64,000 bases of DNA from Streptomyces sp. NBC_01335 (GCF_035953295.1 NZ_CP108370.1:7921001-7985000); one strand, 5' to 3'. Positions 26,361 through 35,512 are shown, numbered from the stretch's first letter. Program-made: numbers and translations. Notes: generated by a model not told the origin, from the letters alone.

Positions 26361-27386
26361 TCAGCCCTGCGACGGGACCGGACGCGCGTCGGCGGGCACC
26401 CGGTCGTCCTCCGGCAGGCCGAGCCCGCGCAGCCAGTCGTCGTCGAAGACCTTGGAGAGGTAGTTGCGGCCCGAGTCCGGCAGCAGCACGACCACCAGGT
26501 CGTCCGGACCGAGACCGGCCGCCACCCGCAGGGCGCCGGCCACCGCCGTACCGGCGGAGCCGCCGACCAGCAGCCCCTCCTCCCGCGCCAGACGCCGGGC
26601 GGTCAGCAGCGAGTCCCGGTCGCTGATCCGCTCGAAGCGGTCGACCACCGAGGGGTGGAAGGACTCGGGCCAGCTGTCGTCCACCGTCTCCGGGTGACGG
26701 AAGTGGCCGATGCTCTCCACGTGGTACGGGCCGCCGTCGCCGCCCGAGTAGACCGACGCCTCCGGGTCGGCGCCCACGACCGTCACCCGCCCGCCGCTGA
26801 CCTCCTTCAGGTACTCGCCGGTCCCCGTGATGGTGCCGCCCGTACCGACCCCGCAGACCAGATGGGTGATCCGGCCCTCCGTCTGCCGCCAGATCTCCGG
26901 CCCTGTCGTACGGTAATGCGCCTGCGGATTGGCCGGGTTGTCGTACTGGTTGGCCAGCCAGCCGCCCGGAGTCCCGGCGGCGATGCGGACGGCCGTGGCG
27001 TGCACATGCTCGGGATGCTCGCGCGGCACGTTGCCCGGGCAGACGACGACCTCTGCGCCGTACGCCCGCAGCACCGCGACCTTCTCCGCGCTGCTCTTGT
27101 CCGGGATCGCGAAGACGCACCGGTAGCCCCGCTGCGCGGCGACCATGGCCAAGCCGACCCCGGTGTTGCCCGACGTGCCCTCGACAATGGTCCCGCCGGG
27201 CGTCAACAGCCCCTGCTCCTCGGCCGCTTCGACCATGGAGAGCGCGATGCGGTCCTTCACGCTCCCGCCGGGATTGACGTACTCCAGTTTCGCGTAGACC
27301 GGTGCGAGAGCCGTGCCGGTGACGCGGTTGAGGCGTACCAGCGGGGTGTTGCCGACCGCGTCGGCCAGTGAGGCGTGGACGTCCAT
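26361..27386 (-). CDS. PLP-dependent cysteine synthase family protein
   Basis: 341 residues of the fold-type II PLP enzymes (CysK/CysM/CBS core). The PLP lysine is Lys44 in NPGGSVKDRIA, the substrate loop is GTSGNTG near 72 and the phosphate-binding GVGTGGTITGTGEYLK near 175. The C-terminus LLPDSGRNYLSKVFDDDWL resembles the catalytic core of bacterial cystathionine beta-synthases, but the CBS regulatory domains are absent. The reaction is probably beta-replacement forming cysteine or cystathionine from a serine derivative. The ATG at 27386 has AAGGAG upstream. It lies 235 bp from the DUF1684 gene on the same strand and near the first sulfur-type locus. Confidence 0.9.
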   Translation of the reverse strand: MDVHASLADAVGNTPLVRLNRVTGTALAPVYAKLEYVNPGGSVKDRIALSMVEAAEEQGLLTPGGTIVEGTSGNTGVGLAMVAAQRGYRCVFAIPDKSSAEKVAVLRAYGAEVVVCPGNVPREHPEHVHATAVRIAAGTPGGWLANQYDNPANPQAHYRTTGPEIWRQTEGRITHLVCGVGTGGTITGTGEYLKEVSGGRVTVVGADPEASVYSGGDGGPYHVESIGHFRHPETVDDSWPESFHPSVVDRFERISDRDSLLTARRLAREEGLLVGGSAGTAVAGALRVAAGLGPDDLVVVLLPDSGRNYLSKVFDDDWLRGLGLPEDDRVPADARPVPSQG

Positions 27387-27621
27387 GTGCGGTGCTCCTT
27401 GCGTCTGCTGAAGCTGATGTCACCGGATGATCCGGGAAGGCGCGGACGGCGGACGGACGCCGCGCCGGACCTCCCGCGCCGCGCCGGGCACGCGGGGGCC
27501 GGGGCGGCGAGCGGCCGCGGAACGGGCCGCCCGTCGAAGGACCGGGAGCGCGGTACGCACGCTCCTCACAGGAGCGGGGTACGCGGACACGGGCCGCGAC
27601 GCGGGGGCGCCGGGCGGGACA

Positions 27622-28446
27622 TCAGACGGCCTGTCCGCCGCGTTCCAGGGGGATGCGCTCGCCGGCCTCGACCGCGACCGGCAGACGGTTCTCCTTGGGC
27701 GGCAGCGGGCAGGTCGCCAGGTCGGTGTAGGCGCAGGGAAGGTTGGCGGCACGGTTGAAATCAATGCGGACGGCGCCCTGTTCGTCGGGAGCCCCGATCT
27801 GGACGGAGCGGTTCGCCGCGTAGGTCGTCACACCGGAGGTACGGTCCGTGAACAGCGCCATCAGCGATCCGGGACGCTTTCCGTTGAACGTCGTGAGCCG
27901 GTACGTCTCGCCGTCCACCTCGAACTCGACCTGGCCGGGGGAGTCGTAGACGTGCTCCAGACCCTCGACCGCCGCGCCGACCGTCACCGGACGCGGCTCC
28001 TCGAAGGGGAGGAACCTGCCGGGGCGGACCCAGTGCGGGGCGGGGGCGTAGGCGGGAGTTCCGGTGAAGGCGGTGCGCAGGGCGTTCTCCGGGTGGCGGG
28101 GGCGCACGATGTCGTGCCCGCCACGCTTGGCGACCTCGATCACCGCGTCGCCGTACGCCGGATACAGGCTGTCGCGTTCGGCGATGACTCCGAACGAGTG
28201 ACGCCCCGTCACCGTGACTCCTTCGATGGTCAGTTCCTCACCTTCCGCCAGCTCCACCACCACACCCTCGGCAGAGGTGGACCACGCGCCCGGGGCGTCC
28301 TCGAAGCGTTCCGGTTCGGCGCTCAGCCAGCGCAGACTCGTGATCGCGAGGAACCCGTGGGCTCCGGCGAGCTGCTCCTCCTTCTCGCGGTGCCACAGTT
28401 CCCACTCCTTGGCGAACGTCTCCGGGTCGGTCTGCGGGACGGTCAT
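27622..28446 (-). CDS. DUF1684 domain-containing protein
   Basis: 274 residues. The family pattern is clear: FAKEWELWHREKEEQL at the N-terminus, then FLAITSLRWL. In the second half come the conserved FNGKRPGSLMALFTDRTSG, SVQIGAPDEQGAVRIDFNRAANLPCAYTD and CPLPPKENRLPVAVEAGE. The biochemical role of DUF1684 is not established. There is no signal peptide, so it is cytoplasmic. The ATG at 28446 has GAGGGAG 6 nt upstream; the longer frame runs into the divergent control region. It is divergent from the leader peptide/MFS locus. Confidence 0.9.
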   Translation of the reverse strand: MTVPQTDPETFAKEWELWHREKEEQLAGAHGFLAITSLRWLSAEPERFEDAPGAWSTSAEGVVVELAEGEELTIEGVTVTGRHSFGVIAERDSLYPAYGDAVIEVAKRGGHDIVRPRHPENALRTAFTGTPAYAPAPHWVRPGRFLPFEEPRPVTVGAAVEGLEHVYDSPGQVEFEVDGETYRLTTFNGKRPGSLMALFTDRTSGVTTYAANRSVQIGAPDEQGAVRIDFNRAANLPCAYTDLATCPLPPKENRLPVAVEAGERIPLERGGQAV

Positions 28447-28722
28447 GTGCACTCCCTCGTGCTGGGCGGCGGGCAGGGCCGGCGGAGCGGCCGTGCGGTT
28501 CTCCAGAGCGCAACTCCCTTCGGCGCGCGCTTCATTCCCGACTGCTGTGAACGGAGTATGAAAGGATTCCGCGAGCGGAAGCGGCGCTCCGGGACGGCAT
28601 TGTCCGACGATCCTCCAGGGGCTAGCCTGCAACGAGATCAGCCGCGTCCCGGCGTGGTGATCGTGCGCATCGGCGGCCGGGACCGGACCGCCGACCGACC
28701 CGAAGAGTGCGAGGTGACCGGC

Positions 28723-28863
28723 GTGCGGGCGCGACCCTTCAGCGAGCACGGCAGTCATCTTCCGCACCACGGCGGGTCGTTCGCGTTCCGTGTCGTCCGG
28801 CGCCACGTCGATCTGCTCAGGGTGAGCAGCGCGCTGTGTACGGACACCGCCCCGCGCCACTGA
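28723..28863 (+). CDS. Putative regulatory leader peptide (R-H-V-D-L type)
   Basis: 46 codons from a GTG at 28723 with GAGGTG 8 nt upstream. The C-terminus reads RRHVDLLRVSSALC before a short tail. Short peptides with a basic stretch then HxDLxRVxSAxC are widespread in actinobacteria and are annotated as putative leader peptides, often before sulfur-assimilation and LLM-monooxygenase operons. A hairpin with a T-tract lies 150 nt downstream and before the MFS gene. Inference: translation of the terminal Cys region senses cysteine supply and sets read-through into the downstream genes. The exact start is uncertain. Confidence 0.6.
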   Translation: MRARPFSEHGSHLPHHGGSFAFRVVRRHVDLLRVSSALCTDTAPRH

Positions 28864-29011
28864 GCGCGCACCCTCCGCTCTCCCGCCCGCGGTCACAGCG
28901 CCGCCGCGGAACGCGCGTCCGCTCCTCCTCGTACGTCCGGCGACCGTGAGGCCCCCGGGCCGAGGGCTGATCCCGCCCACGCCGGTGCCCCCGCGTGACC
29001 TCCCCGCATTC

Positions 29012-29031
29012 GTGACGCTCCGTCACTTTTT
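29012..29031 (+). terminator. Intrinsic terminator/attenuator with U-tract
   Basis: GTGACG (29012-29017) pairs with CGTCAC (29021-29026) across a 3-nt loop, followed by TTTTT. A second CGTGAC at 28994-28999 can compete for the same 3' arm, giving a possible alternative fold. It sits between the leader peptide and the MFS start. Confidence 0.65.
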
Positions 29032-29093
29032 ACACGTCCGCGCTGAAGCGCGACCGTCGATCCCGGCTGCCCGCGCCCCCGAACGAGAGGATC

Positions 29094-30539
29094 ATGGTGC
29101 CCAGGAACACCGCACGAACAGGGGTGTTCACCGCGCTGCGCGTCCGCGACTACCGGATCTACTGGAGCACCGGCCTGGTCTCCAACATCGGCTCCGCGAT
29201 GCAGGGCGTGGCCCTGGACTGGTTCGTCTTCGACCTCACGCACAGCGGAACGGCGGTCGGCTGGGCGGCCGGTCTCCAGTTCGCCCCGGTGCTGCTGTTC
29301 GGCCTCTGGGGCGGAGTGCTCGCCGACCGGTACGACCGTCGCGCCCTCCTGCTGTGGGCGCAGTCCCTGTACGCGGTCCAGGCGGTACTCCTCACGGTCG
29401 CCGTGCTGTCCGGCCACGCGCCCCTCTGGTCGGTCTACCTGCTGTCGTTCGGCCTCGGCTGCGTGTTCACCGTGGAGAACCCCGCACGGCTCTCCTTCGT
29501 CTTCGAGCTGGTCGGCCCCGCGCTGATCCCGAACGCGGCCGGACTCAACATCCTGTCGCTCAACGCGGCCCGGCTGATCGGGCCCGCGATCGCCGGAGTG
29601 CTGATCGGGCTCATCGGTCCGGGCGGGGTGTTCGCGGTGAACGCCGTCTCCTTTGTAGCCGTGACCCTGGGTCTGCTGACGATCCGCCCCCGCACACCCA
29701 CGCCCGGCACTTCCGGGGCCGGAGCGCCGAGTGGGCAGAAGCCCGGGAGCGAACCGGAACCCGTCAGACGGTCGCGGTGGGCGGGCGCGGGCGCCGAGGG
29801 CCTGCGGTACGTCGCCGCCCGCCCCGAACTCGCCGGGGTGCTGGCCCTCTTCGGCCTGGTGGCCACCTTCGCGGTGAACTTCCCCACGACCCTCACCCTC
29901 TTCGCCGGGCGGGTCTTCGACGTCGGCTCCAGCGGCCTCGGCTTCATGTCGACCGCACTCTCCGTGGGCACCGTCGCCGGAACGCTCGCCGCGACCCGCC
30001 GCGCGGCGCCCCGGGTACGGACCGTGGTCGTCGGCGCCGTCCTGTTCGGCATGAGCGAGGCGGTGGCCGCGCTCATGCCCTCCTACACCACCTTCCTGAT
30101 CCTGCTGCTGCCCACCGGGTTCGCCCTGATGACCCTCAACACCGCGGTCAGCGCCTTCGTCCAGTCGGAGGTCACCGACGCCATGCACGGCCGGGTGATG
30201 GCCATCTACACCGTCGTCTCGATGGGCGGCGCCCCGCTCGGCGGCCCCGCGATCGGCTGGATCTCCCAGCACGCCGGGGTGCGCTGGGGGCTCGCCTCGG
30301 GAGCCACGGCCGCCGTGCTCTCCGCTCTCGCGGTGGCGCTGCTGCTCTCCCGGCGGCGCGGAACCACCGCCCCCGGCCGGGCCTCCCGGGCGTGGGTCGC
30401 GGCCGGTCCGCCCGTCGCACCCCTCCGTACCCGCACCACCTCCCCGCCGCCCCGGGACCCCGCCCCGTCCCTCTCTTCGGCGCACGCCGACCCGTGCGTC
30501 CCCAGAACCCCTTCGACCGGAGGCAATCCTCATGACTGA
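29094..30539 (+). CDS. MFS transporter (enterobactin-exporter-like, MFS_3)
   Basis: 481 residues with about 12 hydrophobic spans. The MFS loop motif GGVLADRYDRRALLL lies between TM2 and TM3 (about 65-80), and the second-half motif SALSVGTVAGTL near 285 is also seen. Residues 200-228 are a polar cytoplasmic loop, and the last about 60 residues are Pro/Arg-rich and probably disordered. The ATG at 29094 has GAGAGG upstream. Its last 8 nt overlap the LLM gene that follows, so the three genes form an operon. The substrate is unknown; export or import of an organosulfur compound or its product is a context guess. Confidence 0.87.
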   Translation: MVPRNTARTGVFTALRVRDYRIYWSTGLVSNIGSAMQGVALDWFVFDLTHSGTAVGWAAGLQFAPVLLFGLWGGVLADRYDRRALLLWAQSLYAVQAVLLTVAVLSGHAPLWSVYLLSFGLGCVFTVENPARLSFVFELVGPALIPNAAGLNILSLNAARLIGPAIAGVLIGLIGPGGVFAVNAVSFVAVTLGLLTIRPRTPTPGTSGAGAPSGQKPGSEPEPVRRSRWAGAGAEGLRYVAARPELAGVLALFGLVATFAVNFPTTLTLFAGRVFDVGSSGLGFMSTALSVGTVAGTLAATRRAAPRVRTVVVGAVLFGMSEAVAALMPSYTTFLILLLPTGFALMTLNTAVSAFVQSEVTDAMHGRVMAIYTVVSMGGAPLGGPAIGWISQHAGVRWGLASGATAAVLSALAVALLLSRRRGTTAPGRASRAWVAAGPPVAPLRTRTTSPPPRDPAPSLSSAHADPCVPRTPSTGGNPHD

Positions 30540-31647
30540 TCACCACACCGGCCCCCTCGGCCTGCACCTCGCACTGGAAGCGGACGGCGACGGTGCCCAC
30601 CCCGCGTCCTGGCGGCACTCGGGACGTCCGCCGGGCGCGGTCCTCGGCCCACGGGCCCTGCGGGACGTGGTGACCGCGGCCGAGAACGCGGGCTTCGCCC
30701 TCGTCACCTTCGCGGACTCGCCGCTGCCGCCCGGCGCCCCGGGCGGCCCGGCCGGCCGGGTGGAGGCCGGGACCCGGGCCGCGTACGTCTCGCCGCTGAC
30801 CGACCGGATCGGCCTCGCGCCCACCCTGCACGTCACCACCACGGAACCGTTCCACCTCGCCACCCAGCTCGCCGGCCTGGACCACGCCTCGCACGGCCGG
30901 GGAGCCTGGGTCGTCGGTGCGGCGAACGGCGCGGACGACGCCGCCACCGTCGGCGAGCCGGTACGTTCCCCCGCCGAGCTGGCCCGCGAGACCGCCGACG
31001 TCATCGACACCGCCCGGTCGCTGTGGGACTCCTGGGAGGACGACGCGGTCATCAAGGACCTGGCCACCGGACGCTTCCTCGACGCCGACCGGGTGCACGC
31101 CATCGACTTCGAGGGCCCCTCCTTCTCGGTCAAGGGCCCCCTGATCACCCCGCGCCCCCCGCAGGGCGGACTCGTCGTGCTGGTACCGGACGAGCTGGGC
31201 GCGGACGCCCGCGCCGACGTCGTACTCGTCGGCCGGCCCGGCCTCCCCGCGATCGGCGAGCGCGCAGCCGCAGCCAAGGAGGCCGGAGCACCGTTGGTGT
31301 TCGCCGAGGTGGAGGTGGTCCTCGACGCGGACGCCCCGGCGGCCGACCGGCTCGCCGCCCTGGACGAGGCAGCCCCCTGGCCGGAGACCGGGCGACTGCG
31401 CCACGTCGGCTCGCCCGAGGCCCTGGTCGGTCTGCTGCGTGAACTGTCCCGTCTGGTCGACGGGGTCAGGCTGCACCCGGCCGTGCTCGCCGTCGATCTG
31501 CCGGTCCTGACCGAGCGGGTGCTGCCGGCCCTGGTGGAGACCGGGGAGCGGTCCGTGCCGCACGCCGGCGACACCCTGCGCGACACGCTCGGCCTTCCCC
31601 GCCCCGCCAACCGGTTCGCCGCCGCCCCGGCGACCACGAAAGCCTGA
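30532..31647 (+). CDS. LLM class flavin-dependent monooxygenase (shorter partner)
   Basis: 371 residues of the luciferase-like monooxygenase fold. The N-terminus GLHLALEADGDGAHPASWRH and the block SLWDSWEDDAVIKDLATGRF...FSVKGPLITPRPPQG match the 411-residue LLM at 55756-56991 very closely. The middle of the barrel is about 40 residues shorter than in that paralogue, so activity is plausible but not certain. The ATG at 30532 overlaps the MFS gene by 8 nt. The NtaA-type LLM follows 10 nt after its stop, the same order as in the second locus. It would use reduced flavin to oxidise a small, possibly sulfur-bearing, substrate. Confidence 0.88.
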   Translation: MTDHHTGPLGLHLALEADGDGAHPASWRHSGRPPGAVLGPRALRDVVTAAENAGFALVTFADSPLPPGAPGGPAGRVEAGTRAAYVSPLTDRIGLAPTLHVTTTEPFHLATQLAGLDHASHGRGAWVVGAANGADDAATVGEPVRSPAELARETADVIDTARSLWDSWEDDAVIKDLATGRFLDADRVHAIDFEGPSFSVKGPLITPRPPQGGLVVLVPDELGADARADVVLVGRPGLPAIGERAAAAKEAGAPLVFAEVEVVLDADAPAADRLAALDEAAPWPETGRLRHVGSPEALVGLLRELSRLVDGVRLHPAVLAVDLPVLTERVLPALVETGERSVPHAGDTLRDTLGLPRPANRFAAAPATTKA

Positions 31648-31657
31648 GGTGACCGAC

Positions 31658-33025
31658 ATGACCGCACCGAACCCCCGACCCCAGCTCCACCTCGGCGTGT
31701 TCTACACCGGGGTCGGACCCCAGCTGATCTGGTCCGACCCCGACGCCCCCTCGCACACCGCGATCGAGACCTTCGTCGAGATCGCGCAGATCCTCGAACG
31801 CGGCCTGTTCGACGCGTTCTTCCTGGGGGAGGGGCTGCGCGTACGGGAGAACAGGGGCCGCGTCTTCGATCTGGACGTGGCCGGACGGCCCGACGCGATC
31901 ACCCAGCTGTCCGCGCTCGCGGCCGTCACGACCCGCATCGGACTGGTGGCCACCCAGAACACCACGTACAACTACCCGGCCGACCTGGCCCGCCGCCTGG
32001 CCGGCCTCGACCTGCTCTCCGAGGGCCGCGCCGGATGGAACATCGTCACCACCGACAACGCCTGGACCGGAGCCAACTTCCGGCACGGCGGCTGGCTGGA
32101 GCACGAACGCCGCTACGAGCGCGCCGAGCAGTTCGTCGAGGCGGCCAAGGAGCTCTGGGCCTCCTGGGCGCCGGACGCGATCGCGCGGAACGGGAGCGCA
32201 GAGCACTGGGCCGGGCCCGGCGCCATCGGTCCGGTCGAGCGCGACACCGACCTCGTGAGGTTCCGGGCCACCGCCACCGTCCCGGGCAGCCGCCAGGGCC
32301 GGCCGGTCCTCTTCCAGGCCGGCGACTCACCCGGCGGCCGTGAACTCGCCGCCCGCCACGCCGACGTGGTGTTCTCCGCCAACACCGAGTTCGGCAAGGC
32401 CACCGCCTACGCCTCCGACCTCCGCGACCGGCTGGCCCGGCACGGCCGTACCCCCGACTCGCTGCGCATCCTGCCGGGCGCCAGCGTCGTCATCGGCGAC
32501 ACCCCGGCCGACGCGGAGGAGAAGGCCCGCTGGATACGCGGCGAACAGATCAACGGCCCCCGGTCGATCGCCTTCCTGGAGCAGTACTGGGGCACCGACC
32601 TCTCCGGCTACGACCCCGACGGCCCGCTGCCCGACATCGAACCGAGCGACCAGGAGCTCGACCCCTCCCGGGGAACCCTCGCCGTCGAGCAGCGCAGCGG
32701 CAAGCTCGCCACCATCCGGAAGTGGCGCGAGATAGCCGCCGAACGCGGACTTTCCATAAGGGAGTTGGTGACCGAGGTGTCACCGGGGCACCCGTCCTTC
32801 GTGGGCACCCCCGCGTCGATCGCCGACGAGTGGAGCCGGTACGTGCGCGAGGGGGTGGCGGACGGCTTCAACCTCCTGCCGCACCTGCTTCCGGCCTCCG
32901 TCACGGACATCGTCGACAAACTCGTCCCGGAACTCCAGGAGCGAGGCGTCTACCGCACCGAGTACCGGGGCACCACGCTGCGCGAACACCTGGACCTGCC
33001 GCCGCTCCCCACGACCGGCGGCTGA
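31658..33025 (+). CDS. LLM monooxygenase, NtaA/SnaA/DszA family
   Basis: 455 residues. Markers of the NtaA/SnaA/DszA flavin monooxygenases are plain. They include FVEIAQILERGLFDAFFLGEGL, FDLDVAGRPDAITQLSALAA, GRAGWNIVTTDNAWTGANFRHGG split over about 125-147, GRPVLFQAGDSPGGRELAA near 215 and FLEQYWGTDLSGYDPDGPLP near 305. The ATG at 31658 is chosen over the GTG at 31649 because GAGGTGA then lies 5-6 nt upstream. The family oxidises chelators, thiophene-type or S-substituted compounds with FMNH2 supplied by a separate reductase. No reductase gene is in this operon. Confidence 0.92.
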   Translation: MTAPNPRPQLHLGVFYTGVGPQLIWSDPDAPSHTAIETFVEIAQILERGLFDAFFLGEGLRVRENRGRVFDLDVAGRPDAITQLSALAAVTTRIGLVATQNTTYNYPADLARRLAGLDLLSEGRAGWNIVTTDNAWTGANFRHGGWLEHERRYERAEQFVEAAKELWASWAPDAIARNGSAEHWAGPGAIGPVERDTDLVRFRATATVPGSRQGRPVLFQAGDSPGGRELAARHADVVFSANTEFGKATAYASDLRDRLARHGRTPDSLRILPGASVVIGDTPADAEEKARWIRGEQINGPRSIAFLEQYWGTDLSGYDPDGPLPDIEPSDQELDPSRGTLAVEQRSGKLATIRKWREIAAERGLSIRELVTEVSPGHPSFVGTPASIADEWSRYVREGVADGFNLLPHLLPASVTDIVDKLVPELQERGVYRTEYRGTTLREHLDLPPLPTTGG

Positions 33026-33030
33026 CCGGT

Positions 33031-33074
33031 GCGGTCCCGCCCGGCCCGTGAGGGTTCGGGGCGGGCGGGACCGC
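33031..33074. terminator. Bidirectional terminator between LLM operon and LysR gene
   Basis: Perfect 13-bp arms (33031-33043 and 33062-33074) around an 18-nt loop, 5 nt after the LLM stop, between convergent genes. Confidence 0.7.
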
Positions 33075-33186
33075 GTGCCGGCGTCATCCCTGTGGCGGCC
33101 CGCCCGGCGTCCACTCAGGTCACTGGACGGTCTGTTCCGAGGGTTCGTCGGTGGTGGGTGATCAGCAGACGGTTCGCGGGAGTTGA

Positions 33187-34131
33187 TCAGTCGGCACCGG
33201 TCTCTTGCCCTGGTGTCCCGGTGTCCGGTTCGACGGTGGTGGACGTGCGGTGGTGCAGGCAGGCGCGGACGAAGTCGCCGATGACGGGGTCGTTGTCGCC
33301 CGCGGGTGCCCATGCGACCCCGACCTGGCTGGAGCTGACGCCGGTGACGGGACGGTAGGTCACCCCGGGGCGCTGGTAGAAGCGGGCGGTGGCCTCGGGG
33401 GTGAGGCTGACGCCGTAGCCATTGGCGATCGCGGTCAGCCATTCGTCCGGGTTCTTGGCGATGGCGCCTATCTTGACGGGGCGGCCGTCGCGTTCGTCGG
33501 TGGCCAGCCAGTAGTCGCGCCACCAGCCCGACTCGGTCGGGGTGGCTACGAACGGCTCGTCCCAGAGCTGACGGAAGGGAATCTCGGCAAGCTCCGCGAG
33601 CGGATGCGTGCTGGGGATGCCGACCCACCGCGGCTCGGTGACCAGCACCTCGACCCGTAGCGCGTCCTGGCCGGGGAACGGCAATCGCAGCAGTGCCGCG
33701 TCCACCTGCCCGTCCGCCAGTCCTGCGGTGGGGTCGGACCAGTCGGTCTGCCGCATTTCCACCCGCCAGCCGGGGCGGTACCGGGCGAACGAGCCGATGA
33801 TCTTCTGGGTGCTTTCATTGGCGGCACTGGCCACGAACCCGACTCGCAGGACGTGGGTGGCGCGGCCGGCGGCGCCGCGCGTCTCGCGCAGTGCGACGTC
33901 CCAGTCCTCCAAGACGATCGGGACCCGCTCGGCCAGCACCCGCCCGGCGTCGGTGAGGGACATGCCGGTCCGGGAACGGGTGAACAGCTCGACCCCCAGT
34001 TGGGTCTCCAACTGCTTGATCTGTTTGGTCAGGGCCGGTTGAGAGATGAACAGCCGCTCCGCGGCCCGGGTCAGGTGCCCTTCCTCGGCGACGGTCGCGA
34101 AGTAGCGCAGCAGCCGGGTGTCGATGTCCAT
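33187..34131 (-). CDS. LysR-family transcriptional regulator
   Basis: 314 residues. The N-terminal winged helix-turn-helix LLRYFATVAEEGHLTRAAERL then FISQPALTKQIKQLETQLG (about 7-47) is canonical. The effector-binding domain covers about 90-300. It is divergent from the NTF2-like gene with 101 bp between the starts. LysR-type proteins usually control such a neighbour, and an inverted repeat of the T-N-A kind lies between them (34157-34178). The effector is unknown. Confidence 0.92.
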   Translation of the reverse strand: MDIDTRLLRYFATVAEEGHLTRAAERLFISQPALTKQIKQLETQLGVELFTRSRTGMSLTDAGRVLAERVPIVLEDWDVALRETRGAAGRATHVLRVGFVASAANESTQKIIGSFARYRPGWRVEMRQTDWSDPTAGLADGQVDAALLRLPFPGQDALRVEVLVTEPRWVGIPSTHPLAELAEIPFRQLWDEPFVATPTESGWWRDYWLATDERDGRPVKIGAIAKNPDEWLTAIANGYGVSLTPEATARFYQRPGVTYRPVTGVSSSQVGVAWAPAGDNDPVIGDFVRACLHHRTSTTVEPDTGTPGQETGAD

Positions 34132-34156
34132 GCCGTCAGGTTATGGATGCGGGTAT

Positions 34157-34178
34157 TGGACGGTCACGGCGGGGTCCA
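34157..34178. promoter_or_regulatory. Candidate LysR binding site
   Basis: TGGAC-N12-GTCCA in the 101-bp space between the divergent LysR and NTF2-like genes. Confidence 0.4.
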
Positions 34179-34232
34179 GCAGGATTGATCACGCAAGCAG
34201 GAACCAGCCGGTCAACCGAAAGAGCGGACACC

Positions 34233-34661
34233 ATGAGCGACAAGACCTCGAAGCTCGACGCCATCAACGCGTTCTTCGCCGCCTACGCCACCTACGACCT
34301 CGACGGCATGCGGGCGGTGCTGACGGACGATGTCGAGTGGACCATCCCGGGTCACCACGCGCTGTCGGGGACCAAGCACGGCGTGGAGGAGGTCGCGGCG
34401 TTCTTCACCCAGCTCGGCAAGGCCGGTTTCCAGGCCGAACCGCTGTTCCTGGAGGCCAATGAGGAGTACGTCGTCGACATCCACCGCGGCTGGACCACCG
34501 AGGGGACGGGCAAGGTGGATACCACCTGGGCCCTGGTGTGGCACTTCAACCGCGAGGGCAAGGTCGACCGGGTCGTCAACCTCTCCGGCGACCAGCACCA
34601 GATGGACGCGTACGTCTGGAACAACTACACGCTGGCCCCGATCCCCGACCGGCTGGCATGA
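34233..34661 (+). CDS. NTF2-like / SnoaL-like domain protein
   Basis: 142 residues with the cone-shaped alpha+beta fold pattern: helical start AINAFFAAYATYDLDGMRAVL, then TDDVEWTIPGHHALSGTKHG, and strands ending ALVWHFNREGKVDRVVNLSGDQHQMDAYVW. This resembles the ketosteroid-isomerase-like proteins of unknown substrate. The ATG at 34233 is preferred, since upstream codons lie in the LysR promoter. It is probably controlled by the divergent LysR regulator. Confidence 0.85.
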   Translation: MSDKTSKLDAINAFFAAYATYDLDGMRAVLTDDVEWTIPGHHALSGTKHGVEEVAAFFTQLGKAGFQAEPLFLEANEEYVVDIHRGWTTEGTGKVDTTWALVWHFNREGKVDRVVNLSGDQHQMDAYVWNNYTLAPIPDRLA

Positions 34662-34763
34662 AGCAACCGCCCAGAAAGCGCCCCCTCATCGTCCCTCACC
34701 GGAGTCCTTTCTCGGACTGACCGTCGCGCCGCAGAGCCCATCCTGGGGTTGCCCCGACGGCCA

Positions 34764-34850
34764 AGCCCACATCAGGAGCGGGGCGAGAGTGGCGGCTGCT
34801 TGGCAGGACTCGGCAGTCGTGTCGTAGCGGGTGGCGGTTCCGCGCCGGTG
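34764..34850 (-). pseudogene. Remnant of an IS5-family transposase C-terminus
   Basis: Read leftward the DNA encodes RRGTATRYDTTAES then CQAAATLAPLLMWA. This matches the conserved end of many streptomycete IS5-family transposases (RxRGIATRYDKxAxSYxAxVTLASLLMW type). No more of the gene is present on either side. It marks the left edge of the IS-rich zone. Confidence 0.6.
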
Positions 34851-34910
34851 ATGTCGGATGGATCGTGGTGACCTCCTGAGGTGAGACCGCTGGAGGCTTC
34901 CGGTTCGGGC

Positions 34911-35273
34911 TCACGAGGGTGGCCGCAGCCACCGACGCGCTGCGACCAGATTCACTTCGACCTCGTCGCTCCATGAGCAGACCTCCAGCCACGACAGGTA
35001 GCCGCTTTGTGCGAAGACCAGGACCTCACCAGGGCACTCGCCGTTTTCGGTGAAAAGCTGTACATCGGCGGCCATGACGGTGCCGGAACCGGTCTGAGCA
35101 GGCTCCACCTCGCTGGTGTCGAGTTCGAAGTGGGCGGTGCCGCACCCGCAAGTGCAGCGGGATCGCACGCTGAGGTGCGGGACCTGCCTCCGGAGCGCGA
35201 TGTGAACCGGCTCGTCGGTGTTCAGGGCGAACTCGAGCACGTCGGCTACGTCATCGGGCAGGCTCTCGGTCAT
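34911..35273 (-). CDS. Conserved hypothetical protein with Cys cluster
   Basis: 120 residues, acidic. The N-terminus MTESLPDDVADVLEFALNTDE is followed by a CTCGCGTAHF segment (about 39-48), three cysteines in six residues that could bind a metal. It then has a beta-rich half with LFTENGECPGEVLVFAQSGYLSWLEVC. No named family is recognised, but composition and third-position GC fit a real gene. It is monocistronic and flanked by transposase remnants on both sides. Confidence 0.65.
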   Translation of the reverse strand: MTESLPDDVADVLEFALNTDEPVHIALRRQVPHLSVRSRCTCGCGTAHFELDTSEVEPAQTGSGTVMAADVQLFTENGECPGEVLVFAQSGYLSWLEVCSWSDEVEVNLVAARRWLRPPS

Positions 35274-35390
35274 TCCACCACCGTAGCTGGCCAGTAGCTT
35301 TGGGCTTCGACCACTCCCGGTCCGGTTCGTCGCGCGTGGGGCAGCCGAGGCACTCGCACGTCCAGGACCAAGGCGGTGCCCGCGAGACAG

Positions 35391-35512
35391 CCACTCGATG
35401 GCAGCGAGGCGGTTCTTGAGGCGATAGCTGCGGCCATTGATGGAGATGACGTCGCAGAGGTGGAGGAGGCGGTCGAGGATGGCGGTGGCCGGGACCTCGG
35501 CGGTCGGCCCTG
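35391..35512 (-). pseudogene. Remnant of an IS21-family istB helper ATPase
   Basis: Read leftward the frame gives PATAILDRLLHLCDVISING then RSYRLKNRLAAIEW, the conserved C-terminal tail of IstB. The Walker motifs and the partner istA are absent. The fragment ends just beside the IS630-family transposase, suggesting that insertion cut it. Confidence 0.6.
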
